Positions 22,446 through 30,921 of a stretch of 64,000 bases of DNA are shown in pieces. How positions within the stretch are numbered: position 1 is the stretch's first letter; each line of letters starts with the position of its first letter. The translations under genes were made by a program, and so were the position numbers. This DNA is from a virus, in IMG/VR virus record IMGVR_UViG_3300020411_001522, positions 28,403 through 92,402 of that record; one strand, given 5' to 3'. The notes beneath the pieces were generated by a model. It worked only from the letters and a program-made list of their open reading frames with translations. It searched no databases and was not told the DNA's origin.

Positions 22446-24734
22446 TTATACATTACAAGCGTCACAATCTGCCTCATCACCAGACAGAATTTCATTTACT
22501 AGGTCTTCTACTTTAGCAGAAGTATCGTCTTCATCTTTCTTATTATCGTATGTGTTTTGATAGTATGATGTTTTCCATCCATATTTGTATGTCGTAAGCA
22601 AGTCGTTTGCCATTACTGACATAGGGACATCACTATTCGCATAATTTTGTGGATTGTATGACCAGTTACCACTGATCGCTTGGTCAAAGAACTTTTGCAT
22701 GACCGCAACAACCTTGATATATCCCTCATTGGATGGCATATCCCACAAGAGAGTGTAGTTATTTTTTAGTGTGTTGTATTGCGGAACAATCTGCTTAAGA
22801 GGTCCTTTCTTCGATTTCTTAATGGACAGGTAGTCGCGAGGTGGTTCGATTCCATTTGTTGCATTTGACACAACGGAACTGCTCTCCGATGGCATCTGTG
22901 CGGACAGAGTGCTGTGTCTGAGTCCGAACCTGAGGATGTCATCCCGTAAAGAATTCCAATCATGTTGATACTCTGGTGCGACGATGTTATCTACGTCCTT
23001 CTTATATGTATCGATCGGAAGAATTCCATCATGATACTTTGTGACTGAGAAATTACCACAAGGTCCTCTCTCTTTTGACAGAGTATTTGATGCTCTCAAC
23101 AGGTAGTATTGGAATGACTCTGTAAGTTTATGGACAAGATCATATGCCTCTTGTGAGTCATAACTTGCACCATTCTTAGCAAGGTAATGTGCTAGTCCAA
23201 TGTAACCAATACCTAGTGAGCGACGTGCGATAGTAGAATCTTCTGCTGCCTTAACAGGATACTCTTGATAGTCAATCAACTCCTCAAGACCACGGACTGC
23301 AAGGTCACATAGATTCTCCAACTCCTCTACTCTATTGATCTTACCTACGTTGATAGCAGACAAGATACACAATGCAATCTCACCCTGTCCTTGGATAGAT
23401 TGAATAGGATCTGTAGGTAGAGTGATCTCTTGACACAAGTTACTCATATTCACTTTGTCTTTGAAAGATGAATGAGAGTTACAGTGATCGATATTCATAA
23501 TGTAAATACGACCTGTCTCTGATCTCTCTTTCAATAGAGAAAGAATTATCTCCTGTGCGGAGACAACAGTCTTAGGGATGGTTTCGTCGGATTCGTATCT
23601 GGTGTAAAGATCGTCAAAGCTATCAGTGCCAAAGGCATCATAAAGACCAGGCACGTCATGAGGACTGAATAGACTGATCGTTGCATCTTGAATAAACCTC
23701 TTATAAAATAACTCAGAAATTTGAATGCTGTAGTCTAGTTTACGGACACGATTATCCTCTGTCCCTTTATTATTTTTTAAGACAAGGATGTCTTCTATTT
23801 CTTGGTGCCAAATGGGGAAGTGGACAGTCGCTGATCCACCACGGATGCCATTTTGAGTGCAACATCTGACAGTGCTTTCAAACTTTTTGAGGAACGGGAC
23901 AACACCTGTGTGCTGCACTTCACCCCCACGGATTTTGCTGTTGATGCCACGGATTCTGCCTGCGTTAATCCCGATTCCAGCCCTTTGAGCAACGTAGTAA
24001 CCAATAGCCATGTCACTGCTAAAGATGCTATCGAGGGTGTCATCAATATCAACAAGAACACAGCTAGCAAATTGCCTAAGGGGAGTCCGCACACCTCCCA
24101 TGATAGGGGTGGGGATGTTGATTTTGTGCCTTGAGATTGCGTCGTAGTATTTTTTGACATAGGTTAGTCTGCTATCAAGAGGATAGCGTTGAAAAAGTGT
24201 AGCAGCGATCATGATATACATCTGCTGTGGTGTTTCATACACCTCACCAGAGGATCGATCTTGTACGAGATATTTATCAACTACTTGTCGAATACCTGCA
24301 TATGTGAACAAATAGTCTCGATCATAGTCAACCATGTTGTTGATTTCGCTCCACTCCTCTTCGCTATAAGCGTCTAGAAGGGCAGGGTCATACAGTCCAT
24401 GATCAATACAGTCTTTGATGTGCTGATACAAATGTGGATGTGAGTCTGGATGGTTGTCATAGACTGCTTTCCTAAGAGAAAACAGGAGCAAACGTGCTGC
24501 GACAAACTGATAGTTTGGTGCGTCCAGAGAAATCAAATCGTTTGCAGACTTGATAAGAATCTCTTGGATGTCATTAGTTTTGATGCCGTCAAAAAATTGA
24601 ATGTTAGCATTCATTTCGATGGCAGACTCGGAGACTCCTCCGATGCCTTCACATGCCATCTCGACCATCTTATGAATTTTTTCTAAGTTAAGTGACTCAA
24701 CACTGCCATTACGCTTGACGACGTTGGTGCTCAT
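22446..24734 (-). CDS. nrdA: class I ribonucleotide reductase, large (alpha) subunit
   Basis: 762 residues, normal for class Ia. The N-terminal ATP-cone (VVKRNGSVESLNLEKIHKMV) carries the activity-control site; active-site segments include NLCQEITLPT and LCILSAINVGKI; the C-terminus CDACNV is the redox-cysteine pair that is re-reduced by glutaredoxin. It makes deoxyribonucleotides for phage DNA. It overlaps the primase gene by 4 nt (ATGA). Confidence 0.97.
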   Translation of the reverse strand: MSTNVVKRNGSVESLNLEKIHKMVEMACEGIGGVSESAIEMNANIQFFDGIKTNDIQEILIKSANDLISLDAPNYQFVAARLLLFSLRKAVYDNHPDSHPHLYQHIKDCIDHGLYDPALLDAYSEEEWSEINNMVDYDRDYLFTYAGIRQVVDKYLVQDRSSGEVYETPQQMYIMIAATLFQRYPLDSRLTYVKKYYDAISRHKINIPTPIMGGVRTPLRQFASCVLVDIDDTLDSIFSSDMAIGYYVAQRAGIGINAGRIRGINSKIRGGEVQHTGVVPFLKKFESTVRCCTQNGIRGGSATVHFPIWHQEIEDILVLKNNKGTEDNRVRKLDYSIQISELFYKRFIQDATISLFSPHDVPGLYDAFGTDSFDDLYTRYESDETIPKTVVSAQEIILSLLKERSETGRIYIMNIDHCNSHSSFKDKVNMSNLCQEITLPTDPIQSIQGQGEIALCILSAINVGKINRVEELENLCDLAVRGLEELIDYQEYPVKAAEDSTIARRSLGIGYIGLAHYLAKNGASYDSQEAYDLVHKLTESFQYYLLRASNTLSKERGPCGNFSVTKYHDGILPIDTYKKDVDNIVAPEYQHDWNSLRDDILRFGLRHSTLSAQMPSESSSVVSNATNGIEPPRDYLSIKKSKKGPLKQIVPQYNTLKNNYTLLWDMPSNEGYIKVVAVMQKFFDQAISGNWSYNPQNYANSDVPMSVMANDLLTTYKYGWKTSYYQNTYDNKKDEDDTSAKVEDLVNEILSGDEADCDACNV

Positions 24735-25708
24735 ACCTTTTTCCAGAATGTTAGTTTTACTTTTGCTTCGGCACCCTTAAAGGTGTTACGTTTTACGATC
24801 TCTTTAACGTCATGACCTGCTAGGTGCATGTCATTGAGATCTTTTTCTTTAATTGTTTTAGGGAATATCACTACAGGATATCCTTTATCAATAGTATTAC
24901 TTATTTTATCAACGATCTCCTTGTTTCGTGGTTCGTTGTCGAAGACGAATACAAATTGATAATCGAAAGTGCTGTAGTCAACATCACTACCACACATAGC
25001 AATAGCATTTCCAAGGAAATAACTGTCGAATGGTCCTTCTGTGACATATACAATCTCATCTTTGTTGATACGATCTAGTCCAAAGAGTTTAGTCTTATCT
25101 TTGTTGAAGATACATGTGATATATCTTAGCACACTTTTAGGTGCTAGAGACCTACCTTGTATTCCAAACCAGTTACCATCCACATCGATGAGTGGGATGA
25201 TGATTCTTGGTTGGTCATTCTTCAAACTCTCAAAGTAGTTTGGACTTTGTTTGTTGACCCATGCTTTAAACTTGTCAACATAATACAGAGAATAGAATGC
25301 CTCTGCAGGTAGTTGCCTCTTTGTTAAATACTCTCTTGCGGGATGCTCATTATTTAGACTAGCAATCGATTCCAGACCTGTTGGCTTACTAGCAAAGTAA
25401 GGCTTTGCTGACAGGTCAGGTAGCACGTCTTTCTTCTTAGGTTTCTTATACTTTTCTAAGAGATATTCTGAGTATAAGTCTGATGCCTGATCCTTTAAGA
25501 AGGTAGAAAGAGACTTAGAGATACCACAGTTGTGACATTTATAAACGTAATCGTTATTGCGGACAAAAAAATACCCCCTCGCTTTACTCTTATAGCGTTG
25601 GGAGTCACCACAATAGGGACACCTAAAGTTGTAGGTGCGTCCTTGATGTTTGAATTTTTCTAATCTGACACCAACACGATCAATGTATTGGGTATCAATG
25701 TAACTCAT
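24731..25708 (-). CDS. gp61: DNA primase (T4 gp61-like)
   Basis: 325 residues. An N-terminal zinc ribbon (CPYCGDS ... CHNCGIS) is followed by a Toprim-type core with VTEGPFDSYFL and VFVFDNEP, the acidic metal-binding motifs. It makes RNA primers on the lagging strand with the gp41 helicase. Coupled to nrdA downstream and to the coiled-coil gene upstream by 4-nt overlaps. Confidence 0.93.
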   Translation of the reverse strand: MSYIDTQYIDRVGVRLEKFKHQGRTYNFRCPYCGDSQRYKSKARGYFFVRNNDYVYKCHNCGISKSLSTFLKDQASDLYSEYLLEKYKKPKKKDVLPDLSAKPYFASKPTGLESIASLNNEHPAREYLTKRQLPAEAFYSLYYVDKFKAWVNKQSPNYFESLKNDQPRIIIPLIDVDGNWFGIQGRSLAPKSVLRYITCIFNKDKTKLFGLDRINKDEIVYVTEGPFDSYFLGNAIAMCGSDVDYSTFDYQFVFVFDNEPRNKEIVDKISNTIDKGYPVVIFPKTIKEKDLNDMHLAGHDVKEIVKRNTFKGAEAKVKLTFWKKV

Positions 25709-26097
25709 TCAAGTCGGTGCATCTCTCCGACCATCATACTGGATTGTTGCTCAGGTGTCAACACGTTACCTAAAATTTTCTGGCCTGCAGGAGACACTAC
25801 GAAAGAAATTACTGTGAGGGCACCTGCGATAGTCCACATTTTCTTCTCCATCATACGGAGTCTGTCGTCTACCAGACGGATGTCTCTCTCACATCCTTTC
25901 TTGATAGCATCTGTCTCTCTAGTAATATCTGCGTGGATTCTGTCAACCTTTTCAAACAAAACCTGATCGATCTTGTCTTGCTTGTCCAGTTTTTCATTGT
26001 GTACAGCAAGAAGTTGACCCATCTTTACAGAATTTTCCTGTAATGTGTCAACTACTCTTTCTAATCTTTCTAATATTGCAGAATTAATGTCAGACAT
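25705..26097 (-). CDS. coiled-coil protein with C-terminal membrane helix
   Basis: 130 residues: a long heptad-patterned helix (about 5-85), then one hydrophobic segment (about 88-106) and a short tail. This layout resembles phage XhlA/spanin-like or tail-associated membrane proteins, but the match is only structural. It sits between virion-type and replication genes with 1- and 4-nt overlaps. Function unknown. Confidence 0.6.
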   Translation of the reverse strand: MSDINSAILERLERVVDTLQENSVKMGQLLAVHNEKLDKQDKIDQVLFEKVDRIHADITRETDAIKKGCERDIRLVDDRLRMMEKKMWTIAGALTVISFVVSPAGQKILGNVLTPEQQSSMMVGEMHRLE

Positions 26098-26492
26098 TAT
26101 ACGCCTAGTGCTTTTTGTCTCTTGTCCCAGTAGAATTTGATTACTTGATTAGGGTATAGTCGTGTGATTTTAATCTTGTTATGCACCTCAGGTCTGTAGA
26201 TCTTTCTGAGTTGTATCTTTATTTCTGACGGTGACTTACCGTACAAAACATATGAATCGATTCCATCGAAATGAATAAGGTAAGGGATGATGCTGCTATC
26301 TTTTTGATAGTGACTTGCTTCTTCTCCTATTCCTACGTTAGTTACAACGTGTCCTTTGGGTTTATACTTTCTCTTCTTGACTTTCTTTCCCCCTAGCATG
26401 GGGTCATACCCTGCAACAGGACCACTAGCAGCAGCAGATCCAGAGAATCCACCGTTGCCTGCACTCATTGTTGGGGCATCTTCATTAATCAT
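26097..26492 (-). CDS. small protein carrying a gp23-like N-terminal arm
   Basis: 131 residues. Residues 6-32 (APTMSAGNGGFSG... to ...YDPML) closely repeat residues 54-81 of gp23 in this window, including the preceding I-N-E, which fits the prohead protease rule (I/L)-x-E. A Lys-rich stretch GGKKVKKRKYKPKG follows, then a compact beta-rich domain. It may enter the capsid and be cut there, with the basic stretch contacting DNA; this is inference. It overlaps its neighbours by 8 and 1 nt. Confidence 0.65.
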   Translation of the reverse strand: MINEDAPTMSAGNGGFSGSAAASGPVAGYDPMLGGKKVKKRKYKPKGHVVTNVGIGEEASHYQKDSSIIPYLIHFDGIDSYVLYGKSPSEIKIQLRKIYRPEVHNKIKITRLYPNQVIKFYWDKRQKALGV

Positions 26493-26862
26493 TGATTGAC
26501 GTCAAGGTATCGTATACATCCATATCAATATCCACATCGTTAAATGAGCCTGCATTGATTTCTGGATACCTATCTAAAAATATTAGAAAGGTTTTAAGTA
26601 TAGACCAATACTCACGCTCAAGCTTATACATTAGCAACGGTATGGTTGCCTCACCAAACACATTGAATAGTATAACCAGATGGTTGATTATTAAGTTTGT
26701 ACGTAATGTCCCAGTCTTTAAGTATCTTTTAAGCAGTCGCTTAAGATATTTGAATTTCTTCATGTCTTCCATGAAGTCATCCACGGTAACCGATTGCGGA
26801 TTACTATAGTGTTTGATTGCAAACAGCAAGTGATTCTTATCGGTTAAACTTTCAAAACGCAT
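26485..26862 (-). CDS. conserved hypothetical helical protein
   Basis: 125 residues, helical, with basic (KFKYLKRLLKRYLKTGTLRT) and hydrophobic helices and an acidic C-terminus. A family of this type is common in marine T4-like phages (I recall DUF7207); function unknown. It overlaps the downstream gene by 8 nt. Confidence 0.65.
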   Translation of the reverse strand: MRFESLTDKNHLLFAIKHYSNPQSVTVDDFMEDMKKFKYLKRLLKRYLKTGTLRTNLIINHLVILFNVFGEATIPLLMYKLEREYWSILKTFLIFLDRYPEINAGSFNDVDIDMDVYDTLTSIND

Positions 26863-26867
26863 TACGA

Positions 26868-26884
26868 ATCAGGATTTTCCTGAT
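26868..26884. other. perfect 7-bp inverted repeat (ATCAGGA/TCCTGAT)
   Basis: A hairpin with a three-base loop between the Ig-like gene and the 125-residue gene. On the minus strand no T-run follows; GATAAATA, a late-box-like sequence, lies just before it. It may be an RNA-processing or leader hairpin. Confidence 0.4.
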
Positions 26885-26892
26885 TTTATTTA

Positions 26893-27738
26893 TCAGCTTC
26901 CGAATGTAAGAGTTGCGGATCCGTTAGTGATAACTTCTTCAGCACCCTTAGAGGTGTTAACAACACATCTATATTTCTGTCCGTCCAACGCATTGCTTGA
27001 AAGTCCACTATATGCAAGAGTTGCAGTGGTGAAGTTTGCGTATGTAATACCTGTGTCTGTGTTGGCAGCGATGTCAACCCATCTAACAGTAGCACTTGCA
27101 GTCTGTCTCTGCCACTTGTAAGTGATGGTGCCAGACTGATCAACTGTGGCAGCAACTGCGAATGTCCCTGCTCCACTAGATGAAGTAGAGTTTGCAGGTT
27201 GTGTGCCGATAGTGATTGTTTCTTGGACGTCTGCTACCACTGTATCGTCTGCGTCATCGCCAGCCGCGGCTGCGGTAGCGTGAGTAAATGCGAGACACTC
27301 TGCCTTATGACGTGTGTCACCATTGTATGTGGTGTATGTGCGATACAACCACCAACCAGGACCAGTGATACCTCTAGACTTGTTTGCTGCTTTAGTTCTC
27401 TCAGTCTCGTCAACAAATACGAGCTGATAGTCAGAGATGCTATCGCCACCCTTGATAACGTACTCTGCTACTGCCTTAGGAGGAGTCCTTCTAACGGCAT
27501 TTGCTGCGGTGATTGTTGCAGTAGATCCTGCATACACCTTATGAAGCTCTAGAGCAGTTGCTGACGTTACTTGTTTTACAATGTAAGCGACACCAGAGAT
27601 TTCCAACACGTCACCTACTTTGACAAGGTTGTCAGAAGCGTCCGTGAAGTCTCCAGAAGTTGTTACGGTGGCATCTCCATTGGTTACACCAATGTTTGTG
27701 CCCATTGCTTTCGCATCGAGTAGTCCAAATACAGCCAT
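26893..27738 (-). CDS. virion-type protein with C-terminal Ig-like domain
   Basis: 281 residues. The N-terminal ~170 residues are beta-rich and Thr/Ala/Gly-rich. After an ITIGTQPANSTSSSGAG linker, the last ~85 residues have the Ig fold pattern: TITYKWQRQ, a Trp-containing strand, TLAYSGLSSNALDGQKYRCV. Such domains decorate phage heads or tails and bind surfaces weakly. It has its own TATAAATA promoter, fitting a late structural protein; head decoration would be my guess. Confidence 0.72.
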   Translation of the reverse strand: MAVFGLLDAKAMGTNIGVTNGDATVTTSGDFTDASDNLVKVGDVLEISGVAYIVKQVTSATALELHKVYAGSTATITAANAVRRTPPKAVAEYVIKGGDSISDYQLVFVDETERTKAANKSRGITGPGWWLYRTYTTYNGDTRHKAECLAFTHATAAAAGDDADDTVVADVQETITIGTQPANSTSSSGAGTFAVAATVDQSGTITYKWQRQTASATVRWVDIAANTDTGITYANFTTATLAYSGLSSNALDGQKYRCVVNTSKGAEEVITNGSATLTFGS

Positions 27739-27773
27739 TTTTCTCTAGTAGCGGGGTGGTATCATCTATATGT

Positions 27774-27781
27774 TATTTATA
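27774..27781 (-). promoter_or_regulatory. late promoter TATAAATA of the Ig-like gene
   Basis: Exact T4 late box on the minus strand, 36 nt before the ATG. Confidence 0.65.
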
Positions 27782-27785
27782 TAAC

Positions 27786-27983
27786 TTACTCCTTTGCAGC
27801 CAAAGCTTCCTTCACTTTCTCAAAGAGAGCGTCATCTGCTGTGGTTTTAGTAAGTTTTACTGCCTTTCCGATGATAAGGAGACAGATATCGATAAGTTTT
27901 TCGCCCAATTCTGCGTCGTCAGGAATCTTAGCGACTGCTGAATCAATTACCTTATAGGCAAGGGGCATTAGAAAGCTCAACAT
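27786..27983 (-). CDS. small helical protein with hydrophobic N-terminus
   Basis: 65 residues: MLSFLMPLAYKVIDSAVAKI, then an amphipathic helix pair (LIDICLLIIGKAVKL) and a Lys/Glu-rich end. A late box TATAAATA lies 24 nt upstream. Could be a small membrane or virion peptide. Not recognised. Confidence 0.6.
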   Translation of the reverse strand: MLSFLMPLAYKVIDSAVAKIPDDAELGEKLIDICLLIIGKAVKLTKTTADDALFEKVKEALAAKE

Positions 27984-28006
27984 AATTCTATAAACAAGGG
28001 GTACCT

Positions 28007-28014
28007 TATTTATA
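28007..28014 (-). promoter_or_regulatory. late promoter TATAAATA
   Basis: Exact late box on the minus strand; its TAA is the stop codon of the upstream 140-residue gene. Drives the 65-residue gene. Confidence 0.6.
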
Positions 28015-28432
28015 GCTTTTTATATTCAGTAGGCTCAAGTCCAGCTTGTTGTGCATCATGTTGTTGTGTTAAAGAGATCATCTTTTGTCTCATTCTCTCT
28101 TTAATAACAGCCTTTGCTGCTTTATCTTCTTCGTCCTCATGTGGAATCACATTGCCTTCTGCATCAGTCTGATGATGCTCCTTCTTTACTTCATGAGGCT
28201 CATAGCCAATGCCATCACCATCGTCGTCCCACCAACGTTTGACTTTACCTTTGGTTTTGCCTTTGGCATTTTTCTTAGCAGCTTCTTTAAGACTATCTAT
28301 AGATGCCTTAACGCTGTTTCTTAGTGCTTCTTTCATAAGATCTTCCTTCTTTGGATTAACTGTAATACCTTTCTTAGTAACAGTCTTGAGACCACTTTTC
28401 CTATCAACAGTTTTGCTTGTAGGTTGCATCAA
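28010..28432 (-). CDS. Lys-rich hypothetical protein with DDDGDGIG motif
   Basis: 140 residues, very basic in the first half (KKNAKGKTKGKVKR) and then WWDDDGDGIGYEPHEV, a calcium-loop-like acidic segment, followed by a charged helical tail. Composition suggests an internal head or DNA-binding protein. It overlaps the 460-residue gene upstream by 4 nt. Function unknown. Confidence 0.6.
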   Translation of the reverse strand: MMQPTSKTVDRKSGLKTVTKKGITVNPKKEDLMKEALRNSVKASIDSLKEAAKKNAKGKTKGKVKRWWDDDGDGIGYEPHEVKKEHHQTDAEGNVIPHEDEEDKAAKAVIKERMRQKMISLTQQHDAQQAGLEPTEYKKL

Positions 28433-29811
28433 ATGTCTCCTTTAATGTTACTTCTCCAATCGTATCTGGACTGTTCTCCCAAACGTTTTGCGAGTTTGCC
28501 AGCTCCTTTGGAGACTAAACGAGATCCTTTACCAACAACTTTCTTGATACCTTTCTTAAGAGCAGATCCGAATTTCTTCAAATTCTCTTTAGTCTTTGAT
28601 CCATCACCACCAGATCCAGAAGATCCAGAGGTTGTTGTTGATCCACCACCACTAGTAGAAGACGAGGAAGATGATCCTGCATCCTTAGGTGGAGTGTCAC
28701 TCATTGTGGAAGAGGTAGATTTGCTAGATCCAGATGAGGATGTCCCAGTCTGGGTCGATTTGTAACCGTCTTTGGCAGCAGAAGCCATTTTGCCTGCTGT
28801 ATTTTTTGCCATGCCTGCAGCTTTACCTGCATACTTAGCACCCTTAACGGCACCTTTAGCAACTACTTTAGCAGCAGTCTTAAGACCTGCCTTGATACGA
28901 TCCTTGAGGGATGGTTTACCTGCAGGTGCTGCTGATTCCTTCTTCTTCTGAGGTGCCTGCACTGCAATATTAGGATTTGCAGAGTGCTGACTTGGTGCCT
29001 CAGTAAGAAGCTCCATTGAATCAATAAGATCGATTGCCTCATTGAGCAATGGTTGATCCAACTCAAGAAGAGTCTCTACACAGATGTCATGGATCTCATC
29101 AAACGTTAGATCCTCATACTCTGGTAGACACAATGCTTCTATCATTGCATCAAAACTTTGGTTACTTTCTACGTTAAGTGTCTTGGGGTAATCTTTATCA
29201 CCAGGTTTTGCAGGTTTCTCGCCTCTCTTTCTCTTGGCGTGAATGTTATCCCACAATCCTTTCTTACCCTCAGCGACCTCATCTTCTTTAACGCAGTTAG
29301 GGACTACCTTTCCTCCCTTTTTCTTGGTGCCTTTAGCCTTGTATCCGTCCCAACAAGTAGACGCACCAACATTCTTACGAGCCTGTTTCATTGACTCATG
29401 CAGGTCATCGAGATCAACACCCACTACCTGCTCTTTAGCAACGACACCGATATCAACTGCATCCTTTGCAGTCTTACGACCGTCCTTACCCATAACAACA
29501 TAGCGTCCGTCTGCCTTACGACCAGTGACTAGCATCTGATCTCCACCAGAGGTGACGACTCTACCTACATTCTTGTCACGCTTAAACTCCATCTTCTTCT
29601 TAGCAACTGCTTCCTTTTCAATAGGAAACCCGCCATAACCCTCAACGATAGGCTCCCATGAGTCCATTGCGTCGATTGCTTTCTCAGCACCCTCTTGTAG
29701 ATGCTTAGTCAGTTTGTCTACAGTGCCAGTCTCTAGTGCATGGAAGATTTTTCTCTGCTCTAGGAAGGAATACTTCATGAGTGCAGCAGACACTTTGATA
29801 TCTAAAGTCAT
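28429..29811 (-). CDS. virion-internal-type protein, Ser/Lys/Ala-rich C-terminus
   Basis: 460 residues. The N-terminal ~300 residues are a folded, charged domain with GLWDNIHAKRKRGEKPAKPG, a block I have seen repeatedly in cyanophage structural proteins. A Lys/Ala-rich segment (KAGLKTAAKVVAKGAVKGAK), then a low-complexity Ser/Gly/Thr run, then another basic block. This build suits packaged DNA or scaffold contact. A CTAAATAA late box lies upstream. The cleavage-like motif LLTEAPS could be a prohead protease site. Confidence 0.62.
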   Translation of the reverse strand: MTLDIKVSAALMKYSFLEQRKIFHALETGTVDKLTKHLQEGAEKAIDAMDSWEPIVEGYGGFPIEKEAVAKKKMEFKRDKNVGRVVTSGGDQMLVTGRKADGRYVVMGKDGRKTAKDAVDIGVVAKEQVVGVDLDDLHESMKQARKNVGASTCWDGYKAKGTKKKGGKVVPNCVKEDEVAEGKKGLWDNIHAKRKRGEKPAKPGDKDYPKTLNVESNQSFDAMIEALCLPEYEDLTFDEIHDICVETLLELDQPLLNEAIDLIDSMELLTEAPSQHSANPNIAVQAPQKKKESAAPAGKPSLKDRIKAGLKTAAKVVAKGAVKGAKYAGKAAGMAKNTAGKMASAAKDGYKSTQTGTSSSGSSKSTSSTMSDTPPKDAGSSSSSSTSGGGSTTTSGSSGSGGDGSKTKENLKKFGSALKKGIKKVVGKGSRLVSKGAGKLAKRLGEQSRYDWRSNIKGDI

Positions 29812-29844
29812 TGCTTTACTAAGTTGGTCGTCAAGAATGTATTA

Positions 29845-29852
29845 TTATTTAG
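29845..29852 (-). promoter_or_regulatory. late-type box CTAAATAA
   Basis: Minus strand box covering the TAA stop of the nucleotidyltransferase gene, 34 nt before the 460-residue virion-type gene. Confidence 0.4.
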
Positions 29853-30921
29853 TCTTAGACTTCTTTCTAAAGTCACTAAATTTGATTGTCGCTTGTCCAG
29901 GTGTCATGTCTTGCACTGCTTTACGGTATGCATCTGTGCCTACTTTCCATGTATTACCACTACCATCGTCTGCAGAATAGTTAGATTGATCTTCTCTCTC
30001 AGTGATGTGCTGTAACCATGCACGGTGCTCATTGCCATCTGGCATTCTGAATATTACATAATTAGTGCCACGATGCACAACATGTCCTGTAAGACCTGTG
30101 TCATCATGCTCTACTAGTGCACCCACCTTGAAGATGTGGTTAAGCATATAGTAGTCACGAAAGTTTTCGTAGTCTAGTTTAGGTGCATATTCCCATACAG
30201 ATTCATTCAACCACTCATGTAGTCCTTCACCCTTCTTAGGTTTCTTACTCTTAGGTGGTGGGGTCATACCCTTAAGGACATCTGCCATCAGTTGTGCACT
30301 GTGTTTCTTGCTGATACCCTTTGGCATTCCACCATGGAATGAATCATGATCATTACCTTGTGCATGTGCACGCATCTTAGATGCTGACATGGTTTCGATA
30401 GGATCGTCGGACTTATCGTCCCTAGCACCTGCTGATTTAATATTGATAGATTTGAAGTCGTAATGGACTCCGTTGTATTTGTTTGCTAGTGTTTCAAATT
30501 CTTTTACTCGGTCATCACCGACAACCATAGTAACATGAGCATGACCTTCGTCATTCAAGTCTCTAAGGATGTCAAAGATATTACGGTGTGCCTCGTTATT
30601 TTGGATCTTGTCCTTGTGATGTGGAAACATCTTTCTCATGTGACCTACTTTTTGGTCTGCTGAGAGGGGGTTTTTCTTGTGGTCTTGGGATCTTGATGGG
30701 TAGATTCTATAGTTTCCAGAGTCTCCTCCGTAAGATCTAACAGCATCGAGTAACTTACCATGGCCAGCATGAGGAGGGTTAAACCTGCCAAAAGTAATTG
30801 CAACGTGGGGGTCATCTGGTTGTTGATTCTTCTTTGCACTGGAAGATTGACCCTTTGCGGACGCTGAGGGTTTCTTTGTCTTTGTGTCTTTTGCTTCTCG
30901 AATGAAATCTAGAAAACGCAT
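29845..30921 (-). CDS. HxGH nucleotidyltransferase-like protein
   Basis: 358 residues from ATG 30921, which shares a base with the upstream stop (TAATG). After a basic linker, ITFGRFNPPHAGHGKLLDAV contains the HxGH signature of the cytidylyltransferase/NMN adenylyltransferase fold; SASKMRAHAQGND resembles the ISST-like second motif. The C-terminal ~140 residues form an extra domain (KVGALVEHDDTGLTGHVVHRG). It may transfer a nucleotide to a small molecule or to NMN. It follows the ligase-like DUF6267 gene directly, which suggests a joint task. Confidence 0.78.
   Translation of the reverse strand: MRFLDFIREAKDTKTKKPSASAKGQSSSAKKNQQPDDPHVAITFGRFNPPHAGHGKLLDAVRSYGGDSGNYRIYPSRSQDHKKNPLSADQKVGHMRKMFPHHKDKIQNNEAHRNIFDILRDLNDEGHAHVTMVVGDDRVKEFETLANKYNGVHYDFKSINIKSAGARDDKSDDPIETMSASKMRAHAQGNDHDSFHGGMPKGISKKHSAQLMADVLKGMTPPPKSKKPKKGEGLHEWLNESVWEYAPKLDYENFRDYYMLNHIFKVGALVEHDDTGLTGHVVHRGTNYVIFRMPDGNEHRAWLQHITEREDQSNYSADDGSGNTWKVGTDAYRKAVQDMTPGQATIKFSDFRKKSKTK

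Noticed and set aside
26868-26884. Intrinsic terminator of the Ig-like gene
   Set aside because: The hairpin is perfect, but on the minus strand no T-run follows; the T-rich side is on the other strand, where no gene ends.
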